From Lytechinus pictus (taxonomy: Eukaryota; Echinodermata; Echinoidea; Temnopleuroida; Toxopneustidae), in the NCBI RefSeq assembly GCF_037042905.1, contig NW_026974141.1, positions 2,364,001 through 2,428,000 of the forward strand: a stretch of DNA of 64,000 nucleotides, given 5' to 3'. Made by a program: the position numbers and the translations under genes. Each line of letters opens with the position of its first letter. Positions within the stretch are counted from its first letter, which is position 1. The notes beneath the pieces are model-generated. The model saw only the letters and a list, made by a program, of their open reading frames with translations. It ran no database searches and was not told the origin of the DNA. Below are positions 11,574-22,700 of this stretch, piece by piece.

Positions 11574-13340
11574 ATGACCCGGATACCCGAACTCGGTGCC
11601 ACCCTCTCGGTCTCAAAATTGGACACAGCGCTGAAGGAGAGAAAGTCTTTGACTAAGAGAGGGCGCCACACGTCGCAAAGAAAGACCGAGAGATCATATT
11701 ATGATGCAAGTGGCTATAACAAGACTGTTGATCCCGACGGAGGTGGTGACGGACCGCTAAGTATTACTGATAATAGCGCACCTTCTGTTAATATAGCAAA
11801 ACCGACTTACGAGCAATGCAGAGATGTATTAAAGAAAAAGAGACTGAGGAATGGACGATCAAGCCCAGATGATAAAGAAAGAAATAAGAACTTCGGTATA
11901 TCCTCTACCGCAGCGAAGCTATCCCCACGTTTAGCGGGAAGCACCGAAAAACGCCGAATACATTCCATTAGGAAGGCCGACCATGGAAATGCGTTGTCTC
12001 CAGCCGAATCGGAAACTCAAGAGGACGAATTATGCACAGACATTGTCCATAGCAGCGATAATGATGGTGACAACGACGACAGTGATGATGACGATGAAGA
12101 GGGTGATGGCGTTTGTGGCGCAGACGGAAAGGCTGTCGGCGATAGGAAAGTTATTAATGTTAAATCTGATAAAACAGTGAGGCCGCACTCAGACAGCCGA
12201 ATATCGATATCGCAGTCACGGAAGGAAAGAGCCCGGAAAACAAGTCTCAGATCGGGGGAAATATCCCACCCATTTCACGATACGACTCCACGGCCTCCAA
12301 ACCACCAGGTGTCTCGCAACTCTTCAAGAGCATCAAGAACATTTCCAGAGGAATTGGGATCACCAGTTGGTGAAAGTATTGGATCCGAGAGCAATATACG
12401 ACAAATCTGGAGAAAAGAGTTGGGTCTCGACGTCAGACCTCCCCGCCGCCATTTCGCACCTAAAGAATACATCACAGGGTTGGCGGTTGGTTACCCGGGT
12501 CAGAAGGCAGCACAATCTCAGAAGACAGTTACAACCACTGTAGTTCCCACTAAACATTCTTTGAGTGAGATCCAAAAAAGACGCAAGGTCCTTCCACCAA
12601 TAGACGGTAAATCGAAATCAAAGACCACTACCTGTGATATCGAAAAGCCACCCGCTCCAGACCCAGTGAAGGACATCAACGCACTTGCTGCAGACTTATG
12701 CAGAGGTGCCTCTCTAGAAACAGGGAACCGTGAAGCCGAAGCTGTGTATCGAACGTTCCGCGATGCACGAAAGCATGCATTCTTTGATCTCGACTCCGAC
12801 ATCGGCAGTGCGAGATCGAAATACCTCCGTCCCTGCGCCGCTCCGCCGAATTCCGACGATGAAGAGGGGGATGGTGACGAAACTGTTCGAGAGGAATGGA
12901 ATGATTCGTCCTATACACGCATCGTGCGCATTTCCTCGCCAGAGAATGACGGCGAGACTGTCATCACCCATACTGTTGACGCATCAAAGGTGTTTGACTT
13001 TGGAGGTCGTGTCGTTCGAAAGACGCAGATCGACGTGTTTCTACCGTCCGAGCTACCGGATGATGACATCCAAGGCGGGGATGACGAAAAAGGCAGTAGC
13101 GAGAATGAGGACCGTAAAAACCAGGGAAACGGAACTGAGGAAAGTGTCAGTGGTTTAATCGAGCAAAAACATAACAATAGCAGAGAACAAAGAAACAGAA
13201 CAAATAAAATACAACGTGAACAAATTGACAATGATCAGAATTTTTCTTCCTCCGAAGAGGACGATGAAGCCTGTGATGATACCGGTTCTGACGAAAGTTA
13301 CGAAAGTGACGATGACGATGAAGATGACGATGATAATTGA
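11574..13340 (+). CDS. Gene A: uncharacterised acidic, disordered protein (588 aa)
   Basis: An uninterrupted 588-codon frame, far longer than chance in this AT-rich DNA and visibly higher in GC than its flanks. I do not recognise the family. Residues 1-150 are basic and Ser-rich, with KLSPRLAGS at 115-123. An acidic block (DNDDSDDDDEEGDG) lies at 166-179. Residues 250-345 hold a more ordered-looking segment with IRQIWRKELGLDVRPP. Residues 388-420 contain AEAVYRTFRDARKHAFFDLD, and 446-495 read like a beta-rich stretch (TRIVRISSP, VFDFGGRVVRKTQIDVFLP). The last 35 residues are Ser/Glu/Asp-rich. There is no signal peptide or membrane segment. ATG 11574 is the first Met after an in-frame TGA at 11505. 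However, a good splice acceptor (pyrimidine tract ending in CGATTCCAG at 11560) lies 13 bases before it, so the coding exon probably starts at 11561 and an upstream exon exists. Confidence 0.75.
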   Translation: MTRIPELGATLSVSKLDTALKERKSLTKRGRHTSQRKTERSYYDASGYNKTVDPDGGGDGPLSITDNSAPSVNIAKPTYEQCRDVLKKKRLRNGRSSPDDKERNKNFGISSTAAKLSPRLAGSTEKRRIHSIRKADHGNALSPAESETQEDELCTDIVHSSDNDGDNDDSDDDDEEGDGVCGADGKAVGDRKVINVKSDKTVRPHSDSRISISQSRKERARKTSLRSGEISHPFHDTTPRPPNHQVSRNSSRASRTFPEELGSPVGESIGSESNIRQIWRKELGLDVRPPRRHFAPKEYITGLAVGYPGQKAAQSQKTVTTTVVPTKHSLSEIQKRRKVLPPIDGKSKSKTTTCDIEKPPAPDPVKDINALAADLCRGASLETGNREAEAVYRTFRDARKHAFFDLDSDIGSARSKYLRPCAAPPNSDDEEGDGDETVREEWNDSSYTRIVRISSPENDGETVITHTVDASKVFDFGGRVVRKTQIDVFLPSELPDDDIQGGDDEKGSSENEDRKNQGNGTEESVSGLIEQKHNNSREQRNRTNKIQREQIDNDQNFSSSEEDDEACDDTGSDESYESDDDDEDDDDN

Positions 13341-13603
13341 GAGGGATTCGCGGGAATAGTTACAGCAGGACAAAATTGTCCAATAGATAAAACCTGATAG
13401 GCCTCTCTGAAAGTGCAGGGCACTGTTTTTTCATCATGATAAAAGTGTTATAAATATTTATTGAATAACTTATTCATATATTTAACTTAAATAGAACAAA
13501 ATGAAACTTAAGGTGTTTAACAATCTTTGATAGATCAATTCAATCGAGGATTTTATACTTTTGAAAACAATGAATTATTTTAGTTCGGTGTTTACAGATG
13601 GAT

Positions 13604-13661
13604 CCCGTCCACAGAGATATACATGTATACTAAATAAAGTAGCCGTATCTCTGTGGTTCGG
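13604..13661 (+). terminator. Hairpin holding the first poly(A) signal of gene A
   Basis: CCCGTCCACAGAGATATAC and the downstream GTATCTCTGTGGTTCGGG are inverse. The loop between them contains AATAAA at 13633-13638, 293 bases after the stop. A second AATAAA is at 13800-13805. Which one is used cannot be read from the DNA. Confidence 0.45.
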
Positions 13662-14099
13662 GCTTACGAAAAATTGTGATTGATCACATCAACCTAAACT
13701 ATATGGAAATCCATTAATGTCATAATTTTCCCTTCAAGAAATTTGCAGCATGTCCTTTTGTTAAAAAAATGTAAACAAAATGGAACATACTGAATTGACA
13801 ATAAAACGATGAATGTATGAATAGACAGATCTAGAAATTTTTTAAAAATTAATCATTTTATATGTTGACGTTGCTGGTTTTTCATTGTTGTGGTTGATCG
13901 GATCAGTTGCAATTCTTTGTAAGACAGTGCCATGGTGTTGGTTTGAGCTATGTTTTTTTTTTACCAGCATGCCAACCATAGCAACAAATTGGGACTGAAA
14001 TCACCAGGTGCTGGGATATCAGTTATGCGATTAGAATCATGTTTATAAACCCATATTTTGTGTTTTAGAGCTCGGGTTACTTTTGTTCCAGGTCAAATC

Positions 14100-14347
14100 G
14101 GCACTTGCAACAACTCGGCCCTGCCGAAAAAAATAGGTGCCGAGTTGTCCATCGTAAAACACAATCTAGCCCTATGGTAAGATTGATATTGAACATGTTA
14201 AAATACAAAGAATCAATTGAAATCACAGAAAACATTGCAATTAATTTGTATTCAATGCAAACATTTGTCAACAAAATAGCGATCCGATATTAGACAACTC
14301 GGCACCTAATTTTTCGGCGGGGTCGAGTGTTGTCTCATGCAGGTGCC
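14100..14347. mobile_element. Palindromic MITE ending GGCACYTGCA
   Basis: The left arm GGCACTTGCAACAACTCGGC continues to AGGTGCCGAGTTGTCC. The right arm has the inverse: ACAACTCGGCACCTAA, then TTTCGGCGGGGTCGAGTGTT and TGCAGGTGCC. Arms are about 55 bases around an AT-rich core. No flanking duplication is certain, and no open frame. Confidence 0.7.
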
Positions 14348-14488
14348 AAGTTTGCTGGTATCCGGTCGCTACCCGGGAGGCATGGTAGGCAGACTGATTC
14401 ATGCTCCCAACACCGAACTTGAAATCACCTCGTCGAAAATGGCAACACATTACGTATTAAAAAAAAACTTGTTTATGCAGTCGGTCAA

Positions 14489-14720
14489 CACTCTTACAAA
14501 TATTGGGTAAAAATGTTCCATGCGAGTATAATTATGTATCCAACATTGAGCATTTCTTTTGGGCATTTTTATTTATCCAGTGTGCAGTATAAGTAATTGC
14601 TGCTCATTTTTTTAACCTTACTGGACAATATGCTTCCCGCATTGGGTAAAATACTGCCCGGAATTGGTTGGACACATAATTACCCTCGTGCTGGTTAAGA
14701 TTTACCCAAATATTTTTACA
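14489..14720. mobile_element. CACTCT-family element with TTGGGTAAA arms
   Basis: Starts CACTCTTACAAATATTGGGT and closes with the inverse TTTACCCAAATATTTTTACA. It relates to 33191-33399 and the solo fragment near 25084-25165 through the ATATTGGGTAAA motif. The right terminal hexamer is lost. Confidence 0.6.
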
Positions 14721-15108
14721 TTGAATGTTCCATCTAGCCTTTAATCATCTTGGTATCATTCGGTATAATTCAAAAAGAAACCCTGATCACAGTCATGTCG
14801 TAAATAAAAATGAATAAAAACTATTAAGATTCGTGTGTGATGATTCGTGTGTGATTTGTGCATTTTCAGAATTATAGCATCCGAGTCAGTCCAAACATTA
14901 CAAAGCTGTTCGTAATGTTACAACATTACTAAACGATCGACTGAAATTTGTTATTAAGCGAAATGAGGTACTCCAAAATAACCCAAGTATTAAAAAAAAT
15001 GGGCCCTGAAAATCATGTAAGCCTATAATTTTGACAAAAGATAAACATTATTGCATTCAACCGTTTGTCATCATCGTGAATTTTGGTATGCAAAGATTAT
15101 ATTTCAAC

Positions 15109-15539
15109 TTAAAGTTCAAGTCCACCCCAAAAAATGTTAATTTGAATAAATAGATAAATATCAAACAAGCACAACATTTTTACAATATTTACCGATATGA
15201 CAATAAGGACCAACCTGACTGGACCATAAAATGTTGAACAATCATGGTAATTCTACATGTTCAGGGATGAACAAAACTTTGTTTCACAGGATAATGAGGA
15301 GAAAAATAGACTATTTCATATTTTATATAATAAATTACATAAGAAATAGCGAGTGGATTACGCCATCAGTTACCTCATTTGCATACTGACCAGGATGTGT
15401 GAAATTAATCGCAACTTCAAAATGTCATGTCTTTCTTTATTTTACATCCGATTTTCATGAAATTTTCAGTGTTATGCTTATTGGATTTTTTCTCTTTTTA
15501 TTCAAATCAATTTTTGGTTGGGGTAGACTTTTCCTTTAG
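15109..15539. mobile_element. TTAA palindrome, family 2 copy
   Basis: The left end AAAGTTCAAGTCCACCCC is preceded by TTAA. The right end GGGGTAGACTTTTCCTTTAG has lost the last base of TTAA. Internal segments CATCCGATTTTCATGAAATT and CCTCATTTGCATACTGACCA match the copy at 3186. Confidence 0.75.
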
Positions 15540-15654
15540 ATAATGAGAACTAAAATAATCAAGAATCTGATAAATTACTCAAAATGTGTTTTATTTTTAG
15601 TTATTAATATATCATGAATATCTTTAACCAACAACTTTGTTCTTAACAAAAAGA

Positions 15655-15841
15655 GGGCCGTTTCATAAAGCTGTTCGTAAGTTAAGAGCGACTGGTAAAC
15701 CTTTCTTACGCGCTAATAAACCATTGCCAATGAGAATTTGGTGTACCGGTATACAATTTACCACAATAAAGGCCCGAAGAAAGGATCACCAGTCGTTCTA
15801 AAAGTCGCTCTTAACTTACGAACAGCTTTATGAAACTCCCA
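15655..15841. mobile_element. Palindromic MITE ending in GTTTCATAAAGCTGTTCGTA
   Basis: The left arm GGGCCGTTTCATAAAGCTGT continues into TCGTAAGTTAAGAGCGACT. The right arm is the inverse, ending AGCTTTATGAAACTCCC. Diverged relatives lie at 43050-43209, 43375-43532 and 56331-56484. The arms also share ATCACCAGTCG. Confidence 0.75.
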
Positions 15842-16789
15842 CCGGGTCCTGTTCTTCGTTTTTTTTCTCCAATCATCACTATCATTGATTTCGCTCACGA
15901 TGTTCGTGGTAATCGCGCCATCACTCGGCTTAATGAGTATAGTCGGCGAGAAAATCGATATGAAAAGAGCCTCAGATGAAAGTAAAGTGTGATAAGATAA
16001 TTTTGATTGGCGCATGTATTCTTTTTTTTTATGTGAGCGTTGTAAAAAAAATCAATTATCAAGAAAATTGAAAGATTTTTTTTAAATATTCAACTAAAGA
16101 TCAGATAAAAATTGCTTACAATAAAAAAAAAACTTTAAAAGTCAATGGGAGTATCGAATACATCGAGAGAGAAATCTTGATAAGAGACAGGCCCACGGAA
16201 TGAAACTTCATTGAAGGCATGAAAATCAGGAGTGTAATTGGATATGGTTCCTGCTGTAAGTGGGAATTTGACCACCAGAAATGGGTGCAGTTGAAAGAAA
16301 CAACGAAAATTGTGAGAAAGAAAGCAAAGGGAGGGAGTAGAGAGATATGGAACAACCATGGCCTGCCATTGGATGGGGAGTGCGTTGAACATAATACGCC
16401 ATATCGTAAGTGGACGAAAGTTTAACTATAAACGGTCCGATGCATGGGGCTGCAAAGACTTACGTACAATTGCAAATCGATTGTAAATCGCAAGCCAAGC
16501 ATGATGGGGGTGCAATATATCCAAGTTGGAACTGAGCGCAAATAAAACTTAATATTAATTTGTAATCTAATGACTTGAGCTGGTTAAAGTATGGAACTAG
16601 CCCTAAAAATTTTAAAAGAACATCTACATACCTTTTATTTTTTTATTTATTTTTTATTTATTTATTTTCCACTCGTGGGCTGGATGACCCTCTTCAGCCA
16701 CAGGCTGTTCTTCTGAGGGGTCCATCTCCTTCTCTAACATAATGCTCACTCTCTCCCTCCCCCTCGCCCACACCCTCTCTCCCCCTCCA

Positions 16790-16859
<70 letters not shown>

Positions 16860-17086
16860 CATGCAATTTCCGCAATCTTGACAACTAATTAGTTTATATC
16901 GCAAACGTTAAGAAAAAAAAATAGGGAAAATATCCGTTAGCTTATACGCCAATTTATCAATGACAAAATAATACAAATGGAATGCGTGTTTTCTTTTTTT
17001 AACAAGTTTGACATTGTTTTGATTGTCATACATCTACATTTGAATTTATTATAACATAATTAAATTTCTAAATTTCCTTTTTATAT
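15842..17086. other. Intergenic stretch between genes A and B
   Basis: No gene is supported. Short frames on both strands at 16135-16425 read somewhat protein-like but have no partner exon, no family signature and stops nearby. A CT/GA microsatellite lies at 16791-16852. Confidence 0.5.
16791..16852. repeat. (CT)n microsatellite
   Basis: About 30 uninterrupted CT units within a longer C/T-rich stretch starting near 16747. It explains an Arg-Glu repeat frame on the minus strand. Confidence 0.95.
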
Positions 17087-18158
17087 AGGTCAAGTCCACC
17101 CCAACAAAAAAACGAGCCTATTTTAATAAATAATGAAAAAAAATGCAAGCAAGGATAGCAACAAAATCGGTTGTAAATTTCACCAAACTGTGATATCTAT
17201 ATGGGAGGTATAGAAATTAAGTCATAATTTCTTTTGTATTTCATGTCACAAAATAGAAAATGCTTCATTTCTATAGATTCCAAATCAAATAATCTTTTCA
17301 CTAATTCACAAGTAAGTGTATATATAACAATGGCGATTTTATGTTCGAAGGGGGTACAAACCAAATTTGAAATCATTGAAGGAAACTTTGTAATAAAATA
17401 GAAAAAGAAATATGACGCTATGGGCTCTCTAATTCGCACACCGACCACTATGTATATTAAATCAGCGTTCAGCGAAAACCAAAAGGGCAATTCCAAAAAA
17501 TGATCAACCTTTTTGTACGTCCGACCCCCATTTTTTCTCAAGTCTTACTTCACTTCATAATCTGACCAAGTCATAGTCGTTTGAGAGCATTACAGAGTGT
17601 CAAAACAATCAGAAATCAGAGACAGAAAATTTCATGAAGGTCTTACATAATAATTAAAGGGGGTCGGACATAAATATTTCATGGAATTGCCCAAAAGTGA
17701 AATAACTTCATTTACAAACGACTTTGATCAGTGTTGGATCCTTTATTATTTTCTGTCTTTTCTTAATTAATAAACTCTTGTTATGATAGTCAGTGCATGA
17801 CGTAATTTTAAGGAGCAACCAACAACGTGCACAATCAACACCCATGTTGAGCATTACACGGTAAAATATAGCACGTTGTTTAAGCCCGTCACTCTAACAA
17901 GTTGTTTAAACTTTTAATCAACTTTTTCTTGAAATTGCTCAAACGGCTTAAACAACTTGTTTATAACTTTGAACGATATTTGTTAGAGTGACGAGATTGA
18001 ACAACTCTTAAATTTTAAACAGTGTTCATACAGTGTAACGGGTAATTATAGAATGTCATAACTTTCATTTTGTACAAATGAAATTTCAATGTCAGGTTTT
18101 CTTAATTTCCTCTAGTTATTCAAATCATCTTGTTGTTGTTGTGGGTGGACTTGACCTT
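17087..18158. mobile_element. TTAA-type family 2 element, expanded by inserted sequence
   Basis: The left end AGGTCAAGTCCACCCCAAC and the right end GTGGGTGGACTTGACCTT are inverse and match family 2, but here they are 1.07 kb apart. The middle holds unrelated DNA, including a second palindrome at 17883-17996 and the sequence GGGGTCGGAC. It is probably a family 2 element that received later insertions. A minus-strand AATAAA at 17742-17747 inside it could serve as a poly(A) signal of gene B, about 555 bases past the stop. Confidence 0.55.
17883..17996. repeat. Small palindrome with TCACTCTAACAAGTTG arms
   Basis: CCCGTCACTCTAACAAGTTG on the left is answered by TTGTTAGAGTGACG on the right. Inside, GTTTAAAC-type segments and CTTAAACAACTTG form a second inverse pair. 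It lies within the element at 17087-18158. Confidence 0.6.
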
Positions 18159-18299
18159 CGAAAAACATCGATATTGGGTTACCATTAAACATGAACATGT
18201 ACATCGATCGACACTTATCGATGTATTGACTTAGATTAAAATTGCTAGTACACTGACTCGCCCATGTTATACTAATGTGTCATCGAATATATAGGTTAA

Positions 18300-19751
18300 T
18301 TATTCCTCATCATTATCTTCATCATCATCATCATCGTCATCATCTTCATCATCGTCGTCATCATCGTCGTAATCACTTCCCAACATCGACATCAAACTTT
18401 CCCTTTTACCATCTCCATGATCTGATTGTTTCGATTTAAAAGACGCCATACTCTCTAATCTGTTTGAGAGTGTCTTGCCTAATCCTTTCTGACCCCTCCC
18501 CGCCCTCTCCTTGCGTGTCCCGTGGAATGCGATCATAGAATAATCAACAAAATTTTCCCTCTTCTCCGATTTCTCTCTCTGTCTCTCTTCCATTCGTTTC
18601 CTCATCATCAGGAACTTCTCCTTGTCAGTCAATTTTGGTTTTTCCTCTTCCGGCGGCGGTGGCGTTTGTGGTTTCGTCACCGTGGTAACAGGCGATTCGC
18701 GATCGCTCGAAACGGATATTGACCGGTTATCCAGACGAGGTGATGCTGGCGGTAACGAAGGCGGTAACAACGGTAACCGGTTTTCGGGTTCAGTTTCTAC
18801 CGCTTCCTCCGGTTCGGCCACAGAGGGCGCTTTACTTGAAGTCTTTGATTTTGTCGATTTTGACGACTTTGGTGTTTCTTTCTTGACGGTTTTCTTAGTT
18901 TTGACTGGTTTTGTAGGAGGCGGTGGTGATGGCGGCGGTAAAATATCCGACTGGGTTATGGCAGGTTCGTCCATCATCATAGGGGGTTCGATATCACTAT
19001 CGTTATCATAGCTATCGTCACTATTGTTCTTCTGTCGTCTGCGGAACTTAACCCTTCGCGATTTGTTTGTACGTAGGAAGTCCACACGCTGTTTGTTCTT
19101 TCCATGCACACCGTCCACGCAACACGCTTCGCAGGTTCGTCGGAAATGTGTCGGAGAATGCGACGGTGCGCGTCGTCTGCGCTTCTCCTTATCCCGCCTT
19201 TCCTCTATTTTCTTCTCTTCCTCCTCGACGTTAATGTTCAAAACATCCCAATCGTTGATGCGGGCCTGGATGTATCGAATATCGAAGTTGAGATCGACGT
19301 GGGGACGCGGATTCTTCAAATCCAACGCTTCGAATGTGGCAAGGGGTTCGCTGTTGGCAATCGTCATGCTCTCAATAACTTCCGAAGTTTCGTCATTTTC
19401 CAATTCTCTTTTCACCATGTCTTTATACCAATCCTCCGACCCACGCTCGTCAATTTTCAAGCGAAGTCCCTCGTGCATGGCGGAGTTTTCGCGCGCTGTC
19501 TGTCCGTCAAGCTGCTGTCTGACCGAGCGCAATTTCTTGCAGAGCGCGACGTCGAGTTGCTCCTTCGCGTTGATAAGCCGGCGGTAGGTGGGTGAGTTGC
19601 TGCGAGAATGGTAACCATATTTTGATATCTCAACCACGACTTCTCGGGTTGATTCCCGGTGAGGTCTTTTCTGAGATGTGGTTGATTCCCGTCCCGACGT
19701 GATCGAATTGAGGCGCGGCGATATTTTGGGTGATCCGTTGACGATTCTCAC
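18300..19751 (-). CDS. Gene B exon 3 (terminal coding exon)
   Basis: The acceptor TTTATTTTTCATGTAG precedes GTGAGAATCGTC (Val-Arg-Ile-Val). The 483-residue open stretch ends at TAA 18302-18300. It holds the helical segment, the Cys/Arg patch, the PPPSPPPP tract and the Asp tail. The tail is encoded by imperfect GAT/GAC/GAA repeats at 18303-18375, so its length may vary between individuals. Confidence 0.8.
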   Translation of the reverse strand: MRIVNGSPKISPRLNSITSGRESTTSQKRPHRESTREVVVEISKYGYHSRSNSPTYRRLINAKEQLDVALCKKLRSVRQQLDGQTARENSAMHEGLRLKIDERGSEDWYKDMVKRELENDETSEVIESMTIANSEPLATFEALDLKNPRPHVDLNFDIRYIQARINDWDVLNINVEEEEKKIEERRDKEKRRRRAPSHSPTHFRRTCEACCVDGVHGKNKQRVDFLRTNKSRRVKFRRRQKNNSDDSYDNDSDIEPPMMMDEPAITQSDILPPPSPPPPTKPVKTKKTVKKETPKSSKSTKSKTSSKAPSVAEPEEAVETEPENRLPLLPPSLPPASPRLDNRSISVSSDRESPVTTVTKPQTPPPPEEEKPKLTDKEKFLMMRKRMEERQREKSEKRENFVDYSMIAFHGTRKERAGRGQKGLGKTLSNRLESMASFKSKQSDHGDGKRESLMSMLGSDYDDDDDDDEDDDDDDDDEDNDEE

Positions 19752-22700
19752 CTACATGAAAAATAAAATGTAAAAAAATACACGATATGATTAATATGGA
19801 CGTAGATCTTGTGATTATTATTTCATTTATAGCTTTAATTTACACACTTAAAATTTTGGGCAACAAACTGTGTTGGGTAATGTATGTTGGTAAAAATATT
19901 TATATATTCTGGGCAATTATTATCAAATTTAGCAAATTTATTACCCAATTAGGGCAGATTTTAACCAATAGTTGTGTGGACAGTATGTTGCCCAGGGTCG
20001 GTTAAAAGTTGGGCATTTTTCGCCCAACTACTAGGTTTAAATTGCTCATTAAGCACAATATCGAACATAATATGACTACATGTAGGCCTATAATTATATG
20101 CAGGCAAAAAGAGATACGATAAAATATTATACTGTGACGGTATAGCTTCTCAAAGAAAACATTACAAAATGAGTGAATGGTTATCATCAAATCATATGGA
20201 AATGAATTTACAAAACACAAATCAACGAATAACGATGAATAAAACTCGATCAAATAAAATCCAAGCTTGATTTGATATAACACATTTCTGAAATCAGTGG
20301 TATTGATACTGACAATGTAGGATCATATATACACTCTAAAACAAATCATTCAAAAATGACTAGTTAATAGGGTCAGTTGGGTGCAACTATCATTCTAGTC
20401 AAATTTGACTATTTTCCAGTCATATTTACCAGAACAGAGTTATTTCTGACTAGAATATAATTTAGAAGTGTGACTAGACGTATCAGTTGTACCCAGCTGA
20501 CTACACTGATCTAGTCAATTTGACTGAGTTGTTTTAAGAGTGTAGTGCAACGGTACACTCCCATCAAATTAAAACTTGTCACTGATGATATGGCAACTTT
20601 GTAAAGTGGGGCCTTGCAATAAGATACTGCGTAATATTTTTAGTTAAAGGTATTATAAATTATGGGAGTTGAAATGTGCCAAACGGATGATCAGATAACG
20701 AAAGCTTTTGGGAGCGTTTCATGAAAGGACTTGCCAGATGTTTTATCTGACAAGTACTGGGAAGCGTTTCATGAAAGGACTTGTCAGACGTTTTATCCGA
20801 CGAGTCCTGTTTTATCCGACAGTTGCTATAGTAACAGTGCTTCTCAACCAATCAGAATCCAGGAAAGTTGTCAGATCTGACCACTTGTCGGACGAAAATA
20901 TTGATGAAACGCCCCCCTAGGGAAAGTTTCATCAACATTTTCATCCGACAAGTTGTCAGATCTGACATCTTTCTCTGATGTCGATTGGCTGAGAGGTACT
21001 GTTACTACGGTAACTGTCGGATAAAATGGGACTTGTCGGATAAAACGTCCGACAAGTCCTTTCATGAAACGCCCCCTGTTTTATCCGACAGTTACTATGG
21101 TAACAGTGCCTCTCAGCCAATCATAATCAGGGAAAGTTGTCGGACCTGACAAGTTGTCGGACGAAAATGTTGATGGAAACGCTCCATGGATCTCATCAAG
21201 TCTTCATCCTCTTGGAGAAATGATCAAAATGTGAGGATCTCGGATCTCTAGTGTCAACATCAAGTAGAATAGATGATCAGATAGTGATGACAAGCGTGCC
21301 ATGACTACATTGTGTAAAAGCTGACTATATCTCATCACGTTTATATATCGTGTCTCTGATCTCCTCGATATGATAAAGATCCAAGATCTAGTGATCATCT
21401 CTTCCACAAGATGTCGACATGACAGGATGATTTTCGGGAGCTGGGTGGCACATCTCAGCTCATATAGTTATATGACCTAATAATAACCCATAATAAGCAG
21501 GAATTGTTGAATTAATGTATCTGCGTTGTTTATCTAAAACCATGTTTATTCACATTAATTGTTACATTGTTGTTTTATGATTTCAAGGAAGTATCCGACT
21601 ATCCGTTCATTCGTCCATTTTTCATTCGATATTTTGTTCGATCATTCATCTTTTCCTACCTTTAATCTCGGATTATTCGCCAAGCTGCGAAGAGCCGAGA
21701 CACGTTGCACCAGACCCTCACATGACGCACTGACGAGGGCATCAGCTTGCCTCGATGAACTAGCAGAAATTATCGGCAGACTCGACGTCGAACTGGAAGA
21801 AAGCCGCGACATCGAGCGAGAGGAGACGTTCGGCATCGCGCACCAGGAGGACGCTCTCGTGAGCTCCGGCCGAGGTCGTTCGCCCGTCACGCCGGTGAGG
21901 TTGATCTTCGGTGTCCGGAGCTCGCCCACCGTGTGTGATCTCGTTAAGCCGAGTTCGCGGGTACCAACGTCGGGGCGAGTCTGACTCCGAGTGAGTTGTG
22001 GAGACGAGTAACCACTGAAGGAGTGGCGGTCTGCAACGCGGGAGGCCAATCCGTTGTGGATCCAGCTTCTGTGGTCAAATAAAATGAAAAGGAGTACGAG
22101 CCCTTTGAATGAAATAAGTCGGTAAAATTTGGTAAAAGAGGGTAAAAGATTAACGGAATACAACATTAGTATTTAATGAATGCATACATTGGAAAATTCA
22201 TTTCAAATTTGCAAAAGAACAAAAAGGGGAAATGAGCTACTAAATATATTAGACTTAAAACAGAAACTTTATTGATTAAATGAATTGTCGAGACACACAG
22301 CTAAATGACTCGAGGAAATTTTTAAGAAATGCTGCAGAAATTTAAAAAAAGAATACAAAGTGTTCGACTTACTGCGTAGTCATGGTAATATCTCTCATAA
22401 CCCAATATATTCCAAAGTGTGAAACGGTGGATAGTGATACACATGAAATAATCCCACTCCTGGCACAATAGTTCGGGCAATATTTTCACTATCACTAAGC
22501 GAAGGCATCATTTCTAGTACATGACTCGTTTCCAATGATAAATATTAAGACATCATAAAAGTTTTAGACCTTAATATTTTTTATTGAATTCTTCTTACAA
22601 AGCCTGCACCCTCATAGAGAGACCTTTTAATTCATGCTAAGGCAATTCCTTCCGTCCTGTGAATTATGCAAAGAAAAATCCATATTTTGTGGTTTCAGGT

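Larger units (their letters stand above)
19752..21659 (-). other. Gene B intron 2
   Basis: 1.9 kb. Contains a TTGGGCAA-rich inverted element (about 19839-20035), a TA-flanked MITE (20332-20542) and a cluster of GTTTCATGAAAGGACTTG palindromes (20712-21190). The rest is unique AT-rich DNA. Confidence 0.6.

Noticed and set aside
12275-13231. Several minus-strand frames of 66-106 codons
   Set aside because: Shadows of gene A in the antisense direction.
13636-13661. Alternative last exon for ArfGAP2/3 (minus-strand CACAG followed by AGATACGGC...TAG)
   Set aside because: It would skip past gene B by 29 kb and lacks the expected Asp codon. The acceptor at 42292 gives a far better match.
16135-16425. 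Overlapping protein-like frames on both strands (68 and 85 codons)
   Set aside because: Each has nearby stops, no partner exon and no recognised domain. The plus frame ends near a donor-like GTAAGT, which alone is not enough.
19024-19595. Plus-strand frames of 163 and 187 codons
   Set aside because: They lie exactly opposite gene B exon 3, and their length is explained by the codon bias of that exon.
21559-21984. 141-codon plus frame
   Set aside because: Antisense of gene B exon 2, whose splice sites and phase are consistent.
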